DNA from: Siphonodentalium dalli
Taxonomy: Eukaryota > Mollusca > Scaphopoda > Gadilida > Siphonodentaliidae
DNA: 64,000 nucleotides
Direction: 5' to 3'
NCBI GenBank assembly: GCA_032622095.1
Contig: CP136065.1
Location: 212,332,151 to 212,396,150 of the forward strand
Shown here: positions 44,549 through 55,500 of the stretch, in pieces
How positions within the stretch are numbered: position 1 is the first letter of the stretch
How the letters are laid out: each line of letters opens with the position of its first letter
Translations under genes and position numbers: made by a program
Notes under the pieces: model-generated
What the model was told of the DNA's origin: nothing
What the model saw: the letters and a program-made list of their open reading frames with translations, nothing else
Database searches by the model: none

Positions 44549-45030
44549 AATCGAATTTGAATGAAATCCAATATGTTATAGTGCATTTAGGAACCAACGA
44601 CATCACTCACCATAAAGCAAATTGTGCGTCAGTGATACTCAACATAACAAGGGCACTTCCAGAAATCACTAAAGTGTTTCCTAACGCAGTGCTCAGTCTG
44701 TGCAGCATCCCACCGAGAAAGGGAAAAAGTAATCGGGCATCCGAATTCAACGACACAGTTGTATTGGCGAATGAATTTCTGGAACAGTATTGTGCCGAAG
44801 CTAAAAATAGCCAGTTCGTCGACAATACGGATACATTCAAGCAAGGTGATGATGTTGTTCGCGAATTATTCAGCGACACTGACAGAAACGGTATCCACCT
44901 AAGTCCTGATGGCAGAAAGAAGCTTGCCGAGTCTTTCGTCAAAGCATCAGCTGACACAGTGGTCAATAAGCGAAAGCTAGTAGTAACACCATCACCTGAG
45001 CAGAAAAAGAATGCTAAATACTATTCTTGA
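44545..45030 (+). CDS. LINE ORF1, 3' part: SGNH esterase domain
   Basis: Continues the esterase begun in the previous frame: VIVHLGTNDITH (block III, GxND) and DRNGIHLSPDG (block V, D-x-x-H). With VILGASNC in the upstream frame the full Ser-His-Asp set is present. The frame has no ATG at its start; it is entered by repairing a one-base shift. It ends at TGA 45028-45030, after which the same frame stays open into ORF2. The role of retrotransposon esterases is unsettled; membrane or lipid contact has been proposed. Confidence 0.85.
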   Translation: MKSNLNEIQYVIVHLGTNDITHHKANCASVILNITRALPEITKVFPNAVLSLCSIPPRKGKSNRASEFNDTVVLANEFLEQYCAEAKNSQFVDNTDTFKQGDDVVRELFSDTDRNGIHLSPDGRKKLAESFVKASADTVVNKRKLVVTPSPEQKKNAKYYS

Positions 45031-46452
45031 TGTGAGGGTTCGAATCCTCGGAAGTCCGAAATATTATCGCATATAAGTATTTCTAGCTCATGTCCTCATG
45101 TTGGTGAGACTCATCATAAATTTGGGGGAGGGCCGAATATGAAAGGGCTTCAGCCTACTGAGGTTCAACTGTCGATTAAATCAAATCTTATAGTCGATGT
45201 TCCAAAACTTGAATATTTATGTCTGAATTTACTTGATAAAATGAGTTTTCAGAATAGTTATAATACAAATGTATTAGAAGTTGGAAAGCGTTATGGTGAA
45301 CATTGTATTGTCGGTCCATGTATTGACATTTGTGAAGAGTCTCAGCATACATTAGTACATGGGGAGTCAGAATACAACATTATTCCATATACAAAAATAA
45401 GTGAAAATGAGTATATGATTGAACAGGCATATCATGAGTATAAACCTAACAGTATATCATGTTTTAAAGAGCAGAATGTACTTGATTATATTCCTATATT
45501 CTCGACATAGCCTGGTATTCCTATATATGTAAAACCTCAAGGTCAAAATTTTCAAATGCCATACGATTCACTCTTGCTAGACGGCGCGAATTATCCAAAC
45601 TGTGGGGTCATTTCTAATGATATACCACATCTATATGATATTTCTAGTGACCAGGTAGAATATACTAGCGATATTAATTCCCTTCCACCAGATAATTCAA
45701 CGTTGTCATATACCCATATATTGGCTGGGGTGGAAACACGTCAAAGTATTAAGCTATTATCACTGAATGTATGTGGATTGGAGCGAAGACTGAATTATCC
45801 TGATTTTCTTGAATTTTGCAACCAATATGATATTTTGTGTTTCTCGGAAACGAAATCATTTGTGGAAGACACCATATCAATTCCGAATTCTCAAATTGTC
45901 GGGATGAAGGGAAAGCACCTCGGGCACGGGAAACGATGTGGTGGTATCATTATTGCTGTCAAATCTTCACTCGCTGATAGAGTCTGTGTGCTTGATGGGG
46001 AATTTAATAAGATAGTGTGGATACGGGTCAAAGCAGGTGACGGTAATCATAATATTTTAATTGGTGCTGTGTATATACCGCCAGCAAACACCCGTTATAG
46101 TGACGATGATTGGCCGATATGGATTGCTAAAGATTTGCGTAATTTGAGAGAGGACGATGATACGGTATTAATTGTAGGCGATTTTAATGCAAGAACTAAG
46201 GATTTGAGCGATGTATTTGAATCACAACTGGTTGATGAAGTCCGATTATTTATAAACTGTTTATCAGGTGACTCATTGCTAGATTATATTTTGGATTGGA
46301 ACAAAGACAAATCAAATAATGTCAATAAAAGAATTTCGCAAGATAATGGCAAACCTAATAGTTATGGTTATAAACTTGTCTCAATGTGTAAATTTCTCAA
46401 TATGTATATATTGAATGGCATGCAGATGTGGTCGAGATATGGGAATTGGTAA
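45031..46452 (+). CDS. LINE ORF2, 5' part: leader and endonuclease
   Basis: The frame is open from directly after the ORF1 stop, with one TAG at 45508-45510; the first good ATG is 45139. After a 230-residue leader with no known domain comes an APE-type endonuclease: LLSLNVCGL, LCFSETKSF, GAVYIPPANT and IVGDFNARTKD give the Asn, Glu, Tyr and Asp-x-Asn of the family. The frame breaks at about 46440 (GGGAATTGG), and the last endonuclease block continues in the next frame. The endonuclease nicks target DNA for target-primed reverse transcription. Confidence 0.87.
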
Positions 46453-47079
46453 GCCGACATGTAACGACAAGAGTGTAATTGATTATATACTAGGCAATTG
46501 TTTAGCCATATCATGTGTACAAGATTTTGATATCCTTGATTTCAGCGACCATTTTTCGGACATACACTCACCGATTCATTTGGAATTAAACTTTGATATT
46601 AATGCTATTTCCGTGGCATCAACCTCAACCGATAATGGACAACACCGCGATGAAGATATCCACATTAATGTTAAATCAAAGCCGAATAAGTGGGTAGAAG
46701 AAAAGTCCAGAGAGTATGAAAATAACATAGATATGACCGAGATACAAACGATAATGAAATACATTGAGAGTTTGGCTAATTCTCCAGCTGACTGTGAAAG
46801 TAGTATTGATAGCATTTGTGACAAACTTTCAAATATTCTGTTAAATACAGCATGCACCACATTTGGTGAACGAAAGGCTACCTCCAATCGGAACCGAAAT
46901 AAACACGTTCCTGGTAGAAGTTGGTTTGACACAGAATGTAAACAGAAGCGAAAGCAATTTCATAAAGCTAAACTAGAATATAATAAATCTAAAACCATCG
47001 AAAATAAGATAAATTTGAGAACAGTTAGCGCAGAATTTAAAACAATGATGGATAACGAGAGGCCGATCACGATCGGCAG
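46415..47079 (+). CDS. LINE ORF2: endonuclease 3' end and linker
   Basis: Holds the last endonuclease blocks KSVIDYILGN and DFSDHFSDIHSPI (SDH), then a basic linker (RSWFDTECKQKRKQFHKAKL). It is cut off by the inserted TIR element at 47080. The RT resumes at about 49039. Confidence 0.85.
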
Positions 47080-49038
47080 ATGTTTAACCCATACCTTGGC
47101 GATAGCGATTAGCTATTTTTATAAATTTTATAAATCCTTACATCAACCTTTTCATGAGTGCTAAAGTTTCAACACTTCACACTTAATATAGTGATCATGT
47201 GAAAAATATTTAGTTATCACATTGTGTCAACAGGATTGGCGGAGGATGTTAATATTTTTAAGCAAATAAACCAAATGACCCTCACTATGCAGGTTAGGGG
47301 TGTGTTCTTGTCAACTATGCCAAGAAATACATGTATAAACATAGTCAATGGAAATATTTGAGTTATCAAATCGGATAGAATAGGGTTAATCTTACCCAAA
47401 CTAATGAACTGATAAACACAAAATAGTCTATACAAAGCATGTCATTGGATTTAGAAACCCATACAATAAGTCAGTCTCAAGAATACCAGCACCATTAATA
47501 TTACCCTGGAGCCCAAATGCAACTGAGGGAATTTCAAAATGAGACATTTCCTCTAATGATGAATATATAATTGGTGATTTATTGAAACCCTTACTGAACC
47601 TGGATCAAAGTGAAAGGGATAATATTATATCTGTCAATCGCATAATATGTGTCTATGGAATGGTTTAATTTTAATCCCAAATCCATGCAAATCAAAAGTG
47701 GATCACCATCAACCTGGACATAATATAGGAGAATGATCAAACGAAAAGCTTCAAAACCATATGATGTGTGGAGAGGGTTAATCATTTGCAATGACATCAC
47801 ATCATGGAACTGAGGAATGTGTGGATTAATTTTTGTCTAAGATAAGACAACAGTGTATGTAGACAACAATGTCTGTAAAACATCCCTACAAATTAAGTAA
47901 CAATGGACTATTCCAATTTAATATTTTAGAATAGGTGTCCTATAGTGTTTACATAAACTTTAGTAATGAACCTGTTTCAGCAAAGGGGTTAACTTAATAT
48001 TGCACAGAAAACAGCACTCCACCAGATAGCCATCAATCAATTTGACATTAATATGATAACAAATCTTGCCAGCTAGGAGTACCACTATCAGGCTTTATAG
48101 CATGTCCATAGACATAGTGATAATTAACTCATTTCAATAACACATGGTCTGCCAGATATGTCCTCTTAAAATTCCCAGCAGTAATTATTTGAATTATAAA
48201 GGGTCATAACTCTGTTAAAATATATCGGATCAAACCCATATTCGAACTCGATCTGTATTTAGGGGTGATAAATTCATATACCAAATTTGGTGCTGATCAG
48301 ATGAAAAATGTTTTGAGTCATAGCAGCTTGGGTGAATTCTAAGTAAACATAAGAGTGAAAAGGGTTAATTAAACAATACCAAAAACCATACAGACTAAGA
48401 ACGTGCTAAGAAAAACCTAGGTAAGAAATATGAGGCAGATCAGAAGAAATATGTTCAACTTATTGCATTGGATAGCATGTGTGTAAAGGGTTAATTATTT
48501 TCTAAACCGATCAACCAATCAATACCAAAAACTATACAGATGAGGGGCATGTCATCATAAACCTACATATCAAATATGAACACAATCGGACAAAATATAC
48601 TTTGGTTATAGCATCGGATTTTTGTTTTTTTAATTTTATTTTCGAAAAAGGGTCATAACTCCTTTAAAATAAATCGGATCAAAACCATATTCGAACTCGA
48701 TCTGTATTTTGGGCTCTGAAACTCGCATACCAAATTTGGTTCCAATCAGATACAAAATGTTTGAGTTATGGCAGAATGCGTTAATTCTAAGTTGAAAAAG
48801 GGCCATAATTCTGTAACAAAATCTCGGATCAAACCCAAATTCGAACTCGATCTGTATTTTAGGTTGAGAAACCCATATACAAAATTTGGTTTCGATCGGA
48901 TAGAAAAAGTTTGAGTTATCGCATTACTCGTAAAGTGTCTACGGACAGACAGACGGACAGACAGACAGACGGACCAACGACGAGTGGTCAATCCGGGCAA
49001 CGACACTATGTTTACCATACTATGGTATGGGTAAACAT
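47080..49038. mobile_element. 1.96-kb TIR element inserted in the LINE
   Basis: The left end ATGTTTAACCCATACC and right-end complement ATGTTTACCCATACC are inverted repeats. The right end is itself a near palindrome (GTTTACCATAC..GTATGGGTAAAC). The interior has no transposase; it holds units like AGGGTCATAACTCTG and GATCAAACCCATATTCG repeated three times (48190, 48640, 48780) and a GGACAGACAGAC run. It splits the LINE between endonuclease linker and RT. No clear target duplication. Confidence 0.75.
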
Positions 49039-50187
49039 AAAAAGATAAAAATGCAGAAAGAGGAAGATATATCCGAGCTTAAATCGCTATGTACTTCATC
49101 GAGTAAATCCTTTTGGCGAAAACTGAATAATCTCACGCGGAATAAAGGCCATGAAACAACCAGGCGGCGAAAAGTGACCATTGACGAATTTCATAAATAC
49201 TTTGAAGCTATGAATAGTGAAATGGGGGAAACATTATCTGGTAAAATTGATGACCTGTACCAAAATGGCACTGAATCCGAACTGAATTCCCCAATTACAA
49301 GAAATGAGATCGAAGCTGCGATAAAACGACTGAAGAATAATAAGAGCCCTGGTCTTGACATGGTGCAAAATGAATATATTAAAGCGACCATGACCAAACT
49401 TATTCCATTGTATCGGAATTTATTTAATCTGATTCTTGATTCTGGGCATTTTCCCACACAGTGGGCGTTGGGAATGATCAAACCGCTTTATAAGAAAGCG
49501 GGGGACCCATCACAACCAGATTCGTACCGTGGAATTACTCTGCTTAGTTGTTTAGCCAAATTATTCACGTCAATATTGAATAACCGCATGACTGATTTCT
49601 CAGAAAGACATACAGTGATAGACAATAATCAAACGGGTTTCAGGAGAAAACATTCCACGATTGATAACATTTTTATTCTAAAAAGCATTATTGACTTATA
49701 TCATGCAAGTGGGAAAAAACTTTACTGTACATTCATAGACTTTCGAAAAGCATTTGACACAGTGTGGCGTGATGCGTTATGGATAAAAATGTTGAACGCA
49801 GGGATTAATGGTAAAATATTCAAGGTTATACAAGATATGTATAGCAAAATAAAATCTTGCGTTAGAGATGGAGAAGGAACGTCAGACTTTTTCGTAAGCA
49901 ATATTGGCTTATTCCAGGGTGAATTAATGTCCCCATTTCTTTTCTCCCTCCACGTGAATGACTTACAAGAATTTTTGTCGGACTGTGCTATACGTGGTTT
50001 GCAATATTTGGATGAAGTAATGTCCAGAAATGTTGATTGTTATTTAAAATTATTATGTTTATTATATGCAGACGATACTGTCTTGTTGACAGATAATGAA
50101 GGCGAAATGAATCGGGCACTTCAAGCGTTTGAGGATTATGGAGATTCATGGAAGCTCGAAATGAACACCAAAAAAACAAAGTTATAA
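49039..50187 (+). CDS. LINE ORF2: reverse transcriptase
   Basis: Follows the insertion in frame (KKIKMQKEEDISELKSLC, SSKSFWRKLNNL). RT blocks: NKSPGLDMVQNEYIK, IKPLYKKAGDPSQPDSYRGI, QTGFRRKHSTIDNIF, TFIDFRKAFDTVW, GLFQGELMSPFLFSL and the catalytic LLYADDTVLL. Blocks 0-7 and the thumb start are present. The frame breaks in a 7-A run at 50170-50176 and the thumb and tail continue in the next frame. The catalytic residues are intact. Confidence 0.92.
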   Translation, partial: KKIKMQKEEDISELKSLCTSSSKSFWRKLNNLTRNKGHETTRRRKVTIDEFHKYFEAMNSEMGETLSGKIDDLYQNGTESELNSPITRNEIEAAIKRLKNNKSPGLDMVQNEYIKATMTKLIPLYRNLFNLILDSGHFPTQWALGMIKPLYKKAGDPSQPDSYRGITLLSCLAKLFTSILNNRMTDFSERHTVIDNNQTGFRRKHSTIDNIFILKSIIDLYHASGKKLYCTFIDFRKAFDTVWRDALWIKMLNAGINGKIFKVIQDMYSKIKSCVRDGEGTSDFFVSNIGLFQGELMSPFLFSLHVNDLQEFLSDCAIRGLQYLDEVMSRNVDCYLKLLCLLYADDTVLLTDNEGEMNRALQAFEDYGDSWKLEMNTKKTKL

Positions 50188-51245
50188 TATTTTGTAAAAA
50201 ACAGAACAAAATTTTACCTGAATTCAGATATAAAGGTTGTCGACTTGAAACCGTTAAAGAATTTTCTTACCTTGGAGTAAGATTCTTTTACAATGGTCGG
50301 TTCTGTCGATCAATAAAACGAACTAGAAATATAGCTATTAAGGCCATGTTTGGGCTTTTTGATCGAACGAGAAAACTAAATTTACCAATTGACCTCATGT
50401 TAAAGCTTTTTGATCATCAAATTGTTCCAATTCTTCTATATGGAAGCGAAATATGGGGTTATGAACCGATTACGGATATCGAGTATGTGCATTTGAAATT
50501 CTGCAAAATACTTCTTGGCATGAAATCGAGTACACCCAATTACATGGTGTACGGTGAATTGGGGAGATATCCCCTTGATATTCTTATAAAATGTAGGGCC
50601 ATTTCATTTTGGTGTCGCATTTTATCTTGCGACGTATCCAAGCTTGTAAAACAGATATACAAATTCGTAGTAACGTGTAACGCTGAAGAAGCGTTTCTTG
50701 GAAAATTCAGATGGATATGCTATATTGAAAGCATAATTTCAGAAGTAGACCTAGCAGATAAATGGTCTACACAATTGCCACTGACAAAATCAGGTATACG
50801 AAATATGAGGAAAACCCTAGTTGCCAAATTTGAAGAGCAATGGAAATTGGATATGCAAAAATCTTCGCGTGGGCTATTTTATAAAGAACTAAAGAATGGA
50901 TTGGCAATTAGTAGATACCTTTTAGATTTACCAAGGAGCCTATCAGAATACCTTGTTAAAGTTAGAACTTCAAATCACAGACTGGCCATCGAACGTGGGA
51001 GGTGGCAGGATCAAGCGCGCGATAAGCGTATTTGCTCTGCGTGTGGTAATGGGGTGGGTGATGAATATCACCACGTCATTGAATGCAAAAAAAATCAGGA
51101 TTTACGAGAGAAATATATTCCCGCTTATTACTGGGAATTTCCAAATCTGAGCAAATTTTATGGACTCATAGCATTGGAAAATTTGAGCGTCTTAAAACGC
51201 GTGTGTGTGTACCTGAAGCTATCTTTAAGGGAATATTGGAAATAG
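50148..51245 (+). CDS. LINE ORF2: RT thumb and C-terminal zinc tail
   Basis: The true start is by frameshift at the A-run near 50173. Family landmarks: FSYLGVRFFYNGRF, ILLYGSEIWGYEP, LLGMKSSTPNYMVYGELGR and the tail LVKVRTSNHRLAIERGRW with CSACGNGVGDEYHHVIEC, a Cys2-His-Cys tail typical of CR1/RTE-type LINEs. The stop is at 51243. The remaining frame is undamaged for 365 codons. Confidence 0.9.
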   Translation: MEARNEHQKNKVIIFCKKQNKILPEFRYKGCRLETVKEFSYLGVRFFYNGRFCRSIKRTRNIAIKAMFGLFDRTRKLNLPIDLMLKLFDHQIVPILLYGSEIWGYEPITDIEYVHLKFCKILLGMKSSTPNYMVYGELGRYPLDILIKCRAISFWCRILSCDVSKLVKQIYKFVVTCNAEEAFLGKFRWICYIESIISEVDLADKWSTQLPLTKSGIRNMRKTLVAKFEEQWKLDMQKSSRGLFYKELKNGLAISRYLLDLPRSLSEYLVKVRTSNHRLAIERGRWQDQARDKRICSACGNGVGDEYHHVIECKKNQDLREKYIPAYYWEFPNLSKFYGLIALENLSVLKRVCVYLKLSLREYWK

Positions 51246-51940
51246 ATACACTCAGTATTCGCAAATATACAAGTGACCAATTATACACATACAACAAGCA
51301 ATATACCTGACATTATATTATTCGTAGATATACATGATATAATTATGGCCTGACATTATACAAATTTACTTGCCTGTCGTGATAACACGCACATGTGGAT
51401 TTACAGGTAGATACATGTCTGAAGACCAAGACAAAACTTGCGTGTGAGAGAACAAGACATTCTATTGTAGTAGCCAAGTGCTCTGCCCAATCAAACACAG
51501 TCAATCAAAGGCAACCAACCGCGATCCTGATTGATGAACTGGCAGATAGATTGACTGAAGTCGTTCAATGGGGAAGTAGTCTGCGCTATTTAGACACGAG
51601 AAATTATAGATGCTAATTTATAGGAACTAAAATGTTATCAGATTTATGCGATGCAATAATTTGGGAACCAGATGTACACGAGTAAACACATGTATGAATT
51701 AGAAGATAGATGACATACCGGGGGTCCAACAATGTAAATAAGTGTATATACCACCATAACCACAAATATATCATCTTCATCATCATTATCACAATCTTCA
51801 TCATCTACATAATCATGCATCATCATCATCACCATCATGTAACTAATACTATTTTGTTAACTTACTAATGCGCTTATGTTACATATTGATTTATGGCTAA
51901 GGCATATACATATAATAAACATTGAAACTAACTTATAATC
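51246..51940. other. Spacer after the LINE
   Basis: Possible LINE 3' end, then AT-rich DNA with a CATCATCAT microsatellite (51775-51840). No gene. Confidence 0.5.
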
Positions 51941-52155
51941 CCCGCCGAGTTGGTCGATATGCTCACACACGCTGGATCTGCCTGAGTTGGAGTATCCATT
52001 GTCAAGCTTCCCGCGTGCAGGTTTTTTCTGGATTATCGGGTCACACATCGTGGCCCGATACCGTACCAACCCCAAGGGACAAAGGCGAAGAGTACAGCTG
52101 CGACCGGAAAGAATAGGAGGAAGACCCTTCCCACAGACGCAGAGACGCAGCGAGG

Positions 52156-52644
52156 ATGGACAGCTGGAGCGCGAGGAGATCTGAGAGACGCCCAGATCCC
52201 TCTTCTCACTCATCTTCGGACCGAGTCACTTCAGACACAGTCAATCCTCCAACTGCCGGAGCAACCAGCAGCAGCCACACCGACATGGAAAGCCAGATTA
52301 CAACTGCCGCTCCAGATCGGTTTGAAGTACAGCTGGATCCTCCACTGATACAGATTCCATTGCAGGCGGAGGATGATTCTTCCTTCACCGTCCCGAAGAC
52401 CCCACACAACCAAGAGCAGGATTCTTCGGAACAGCAGCAGATGATGATCGCAGAGATACTGCGGAAACATAAAGAGGGACAAGATGAAATTACGGAATAC
52501 TATCAGCAGAAAAAACGCCAAAAAGAAAGAAGAAGAAAAAGTGATTGTATCTTTTTTTCTTTCTTCGATATCTATAATAAAGGCAAAACATATGAGGGGG
52601 TTAAGGAAGGAGCCATTCGGCGCCTTCGAAAATCCCGGGGCTAG
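52156..52644 (+). CDS. Unrecognised ORF with acidic coiled coil (unit 1)
   Basis: 162 codons from ATG. It begins with MDSWSARRSERR and a Ser/Thr/Pro-rich region, then a Glu/Lys/Gln-rich helix (EILRKHKEGQDEITEYYQQK) and a basic stretch. No domain was recognised. It resembles unit 2 at 53118 in order and in QDEIT/QQEIT. The frame may be only part of a longer lost ORF. Confidence 0.4.
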   Translation: MDSWSARRSERRPDPSSHSSSDRVTSDTVNPPTAGATSSSHTDMESQITTAAPDRFEVQLDPPLIQIPLQAEDDSSFTVPKTPHNQEQDSSEQQQMMIAEILRKHKEGQDEITEYYQQKKRQKERRRKSDCIFFSFFDIYNKGKTYEGVKEGAIRRLRKSRG

Positions 52645-53117
52645 CCACCCCAAACCACTCTCAACACTTTACAATCATTCGTCTCCGGGTCGCTCGACGG
52701 CATGATCGTATTTAATGCTAGACGCATTAAGCCGTGAGCGATCCGTGATCTTTTTTTGTCGCCGGGCTTGACTGGTTATGGAATTAATCCCCAGTCAAGT
52801 TCAGCGCATGCTGAGTGGACTGCCGTCTGCCCTTTGTCTCGGCTGGCATGTACATGCATACAAGGGCAGCATGGACGTGGTTTTGGAGTACCGAGTCGCC
52901 CCGACAGAACCCTCTGCCGGCCGCGGCTCGGTAGAACCGACCGGAATGCACCGGCCCGGGCCAGACCACCGCAGACGGGATGAAGAGAGAGAAGATAAAG
53001 AAGAAGAAGACACCGTCGCAGGGACGCCGACAGGAAGGCCAGATGGAGACGGGGAACTGAGAGACGCCCAGTTCCCCTCACCTGGTCCCGGTACAACAAC
53101 AGCAGCCTATTGTCAAC

Positions 53118-53639
53118 GTGCCGGCAACTACCACCAGCGGAGATGACAGGGACGTCGATATCACCCTGACCGTCCCTGTCTCCGACTTTGTGGTCAGAAT
53201 GGAGACTGTGCCACCACTACCACCGTCTCCAAACCCGGATGCAGCTGAGGACTACAATCCACCGACACCGAGACCTCCGGTTTCCCCCGACTTCATCGCG
53301 GAAGAGGAGCAGGAATCACCACCCCCTGCTCCTGTCGAAGATGGTGGCACTCAACACGAAAAGTTCATGGAAGAACACCAACAGTACATGAAAGAACAAC
53401 AAGAGATAACGAGAGAATATGACAAACACATGAAAGAAAAACAACAACAACTCGAATTTCTTATACATGTGACGAGGAAAGCCAAATGCAACTCTTTATT
53501 CAGGACGATAAACGCATTTGGCTGTAAAAAAATACAGGTTCCATTAAACAACCAAACATATAGTATCATTATAAATTTCACGTGTAAGCTCCAGGAAGAA
53601 CATGTGAAAGAATTCAAGAGATCTATATTTGATGACTAA
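53118..53639 (+). CDS. Unrecognised ORF with coiled coil (unit 2)
   Basis: 173 codons, Pro-rich N-terminal half (PPLPPSPNPD, PPTPRPPVSPD), then EHQQYMKEQQEITREYDKHM and a C-terminal globular-looking stretch (RTINAFGCKKIQVPLNN). It ends at GATGACTAA immediately before the LINE tail. It could be ORF1-like; no homologue is claimed. Confidence 0.4.
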   Translation: MPATTTSGDDRDVDITLTVPVSDFVVRMETVPPLPPSPNPDAAEDYNPPTPRPPVSPDFIAEEEQESPPPAPVEDGGTQHEKFMEEHQQYMKEQQEITREYDKHMKEKQQQLEFLIHVTRKAKCNSLFRTINAFGCKKIQVPLNNQTYSIIINFTCKLQEEHVKEFKRSIFDD

Positions 53640-54164
53640 ACGAGATGGCCATAAAAATAAACTCAGAAAATATAGATTGTTTAAAAATGATTATGTCTTA
53701 GAGACTTACTTAATAAACACAACATCTTTAAAAGATAGGATCAGTTTTACAAAACTCCGTGTTAGTGATCACAAACTCGCTATTGAAAAAGGTAGACATC
53801 ATCAGCCTATAATTAAGGAGGGGAAGAGACTGTGCCTTAAATGCAGGACCGGTTCTGATATAGAAAATGAGTATCATTTCATTATGGAATGTCCACACTA
53901 TTGCTATCTCAGAGATGAACTTTCCAAATTGTTGGTAGATATCACAACTATTTTACAAGTATGTCAAACGATCAGAAATTTAATCTTGTAATGAAAAATG
54001 ATAACCCTGAAATAAGCAGCAAAATCAGCAACGTGGTCCGGCACATTAAACAAACGGACTACCGACGAGAATGCCATCCCAGGAAAAACGTCAACTCCCG
54101 TAAAGAATATAAATTTGCCGGAGCGTCCAGTCGTGAGGGTTTATCCAATCGAACCTATCGCTAA
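53629..54164 (+). pseudogene. LINE RT C-terminal tail, truncated and frameshifted
   Basis: Encodes LRKYRLFKNDYVLETYL, TKLRVSDHKLAIEKGRH and CLKCRTGSDIENEYHFIMEC, the same tail type as 50950-51110 but from a different LINE. A frameshift near 53960 leads to FNLVMKNDNPEISSKISNVV, the usual last helix. No RT core precedes it, so this is a 3' remnant. Confidence 0.8.
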
Positions 54165-54442
54165 AAAGCGAATACATATACCAAATAAAGAGTTTATCTG
54201 ACGAGTCAGTCATTGTTACGAATACATACAATTGCAGTTAAAGTGGGGAGAATGTTGATGAATAATTTTAGTCTGGCTGTTGAAGGGTTGAACCCGGAAA
54301 AAATTCTGAACAAGCTGAATTTGGTATCATTCGATGCAGCATAACCCCCTGGTGAACATATCCAAAATCCGCCTTGTGGACTTTGTTTAATTCAAGATGG
54401 CGTCCAACATGGCCACTTGAAAGTTGATATTTTCGAGAAGTC

Positions 54443-55500
54443 TTATTGTTTGACGCACAATATAAAATTGTTATAACCAAAAGTCCTTTTATATACAATA
54501 TATTTCCAGAACAAACTATGCTGTTTCCGCATAAAAGACCTAAACATGGCGGCCAAAATGTCAGCCAAAACCGGAAAATATGTGTTCAACATTTCTAGAC
54601 TCTCCATATACTGTAACCAAAGTTTGGATGTTCTGGATTTCTCGCCAAGGTATGTTTTGTAATATAACATAAGTTCCTTCAATTTGAGCAGTTCTATTGA
54701 ATCGGAAACAGCCGAAACTGGGATGGAACCAACAAACATGTTTTCATACAGCTCAAGTATTGCTTTCACTTCATTCTGACTAAGCTTCTCCCCTTCGAAA
54801 CTGTCAGTACCAGTTGCAGCGATTCCTTCGATTGCAGATACTTCGACATTTGTTGTCGAAGGTACTTCGAAATTTAACGTTGAAGGTACTTCGACATTTG
54901 ATTTTGCAGATAATTCGGTATCTGGTGTCGCGTTTGATGCCGCGTCATCGGCTGTCCTCTTGGAAATTTCATTTGAATCTTCAGAGATTAATTCATCCAA
55001 CAGCGTATTACTGTGGGCTCAGTCTACAAGGAAATGACATCTGAGTTCTCGCGAGAATGCCTTCCCGGAAAGCATTGTGGCAACTATGTTTGAGCCATAA
55101 ACGTTTTCAAGAGCCCCATCTAACCCCGACCCATTCAGCATGGTACCAATGCTACCCGTGAAACGTCAAACGTGCTAACCATCATCAGATGGAAGCCGCC
55201 GAGTCTACAAAATATTCCAAGTGACTTGGCTTCAATTATTTCAACCGCTTTGAACCAAAGTGACAGGTCAAACGCCAAGCATGTAGTCACAATTCCCAAC
55301 TGTGTCGCGTGATTCTGAATATACATCAAAGTGGAAAACAGACAAGATTCATCTGATGGGTTGAGGTCTATTATCGGCAGAAAAAGAACTTCTGACTTGG
55401 CTGAAGGTTCTGAATTGTTTGAAGAAAAGATGTGTTCCATGAATCCAGACCAGTTCGGTCTGTCTCATTGCTCGACTTGAAAGCCAACCGCAATGCCAAT
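54443..55500 (-). pseudogene. Decayed multicopy invertebrate ORF, C-terminal half
   Basis: Read right to left: LPIIDLNPSDESCLFSTL, FDLSLWFKAVEIIEAKSL, RLGGFHLMM, a frameshift near 55140, then GSGLDGALENVYGSN, MLSGKAFSRELRCHFLVD, a TGA, and a tail (TSKLWLQYMESLEML). I recall the same IDLNPSD..RLGGFH..SGKA pattern from large multicopy ORFs in invertebrate genomes; function unknown. The N-terminal half lies at 55500-58800, beyond a satellite insertion. Confidence 0.7.

Larger units (their letters stand above)
43129..51300 (+). mobile_element. Esterase-encoding LINE (CR1/L2-like), nearly full length
   Basis: In order: ORF1 with an RRM-like region, zinc knuckles and an SGNH esterase; ORF2 with APE-type endonuclease, RT and a C-terminal zinc-binding tail. 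Esterase-bearing ORF1 proteins are known from CR1-group LINEs. The copy has four frame breaks, two in-frame stops and one 2-kb DNA insertion. The 5' start is uncertain (43.1-43.6 kb) and no poly-A or microsatellite tail was identified after 51245. Confidence 0.85.
51941..54165 (+). mobile_element. Composite of two GC-rich ORF units and a LINE tail
   Basis: Two GC-rich segments (about 51950-52560 and 52780-53460) look like diverged copies of one another, sharing GAGAGACGCCCAGATCCC / GAGAGACGCCCAGTTCCC and similar coiled-coil ends. The second runs directly into a LINE C-terminal tail. Composition contrasts sharply with the AT-rich surroundings. It may be an internally deleted LINE or a chimeric retrogene. 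Confidence 0.55.

Noticed and set aside
45031-45060. tRNA gene
   Set aside because: Only the B-box/T-loop word is present; no A-box, anticodon arm or acceptor pairing.
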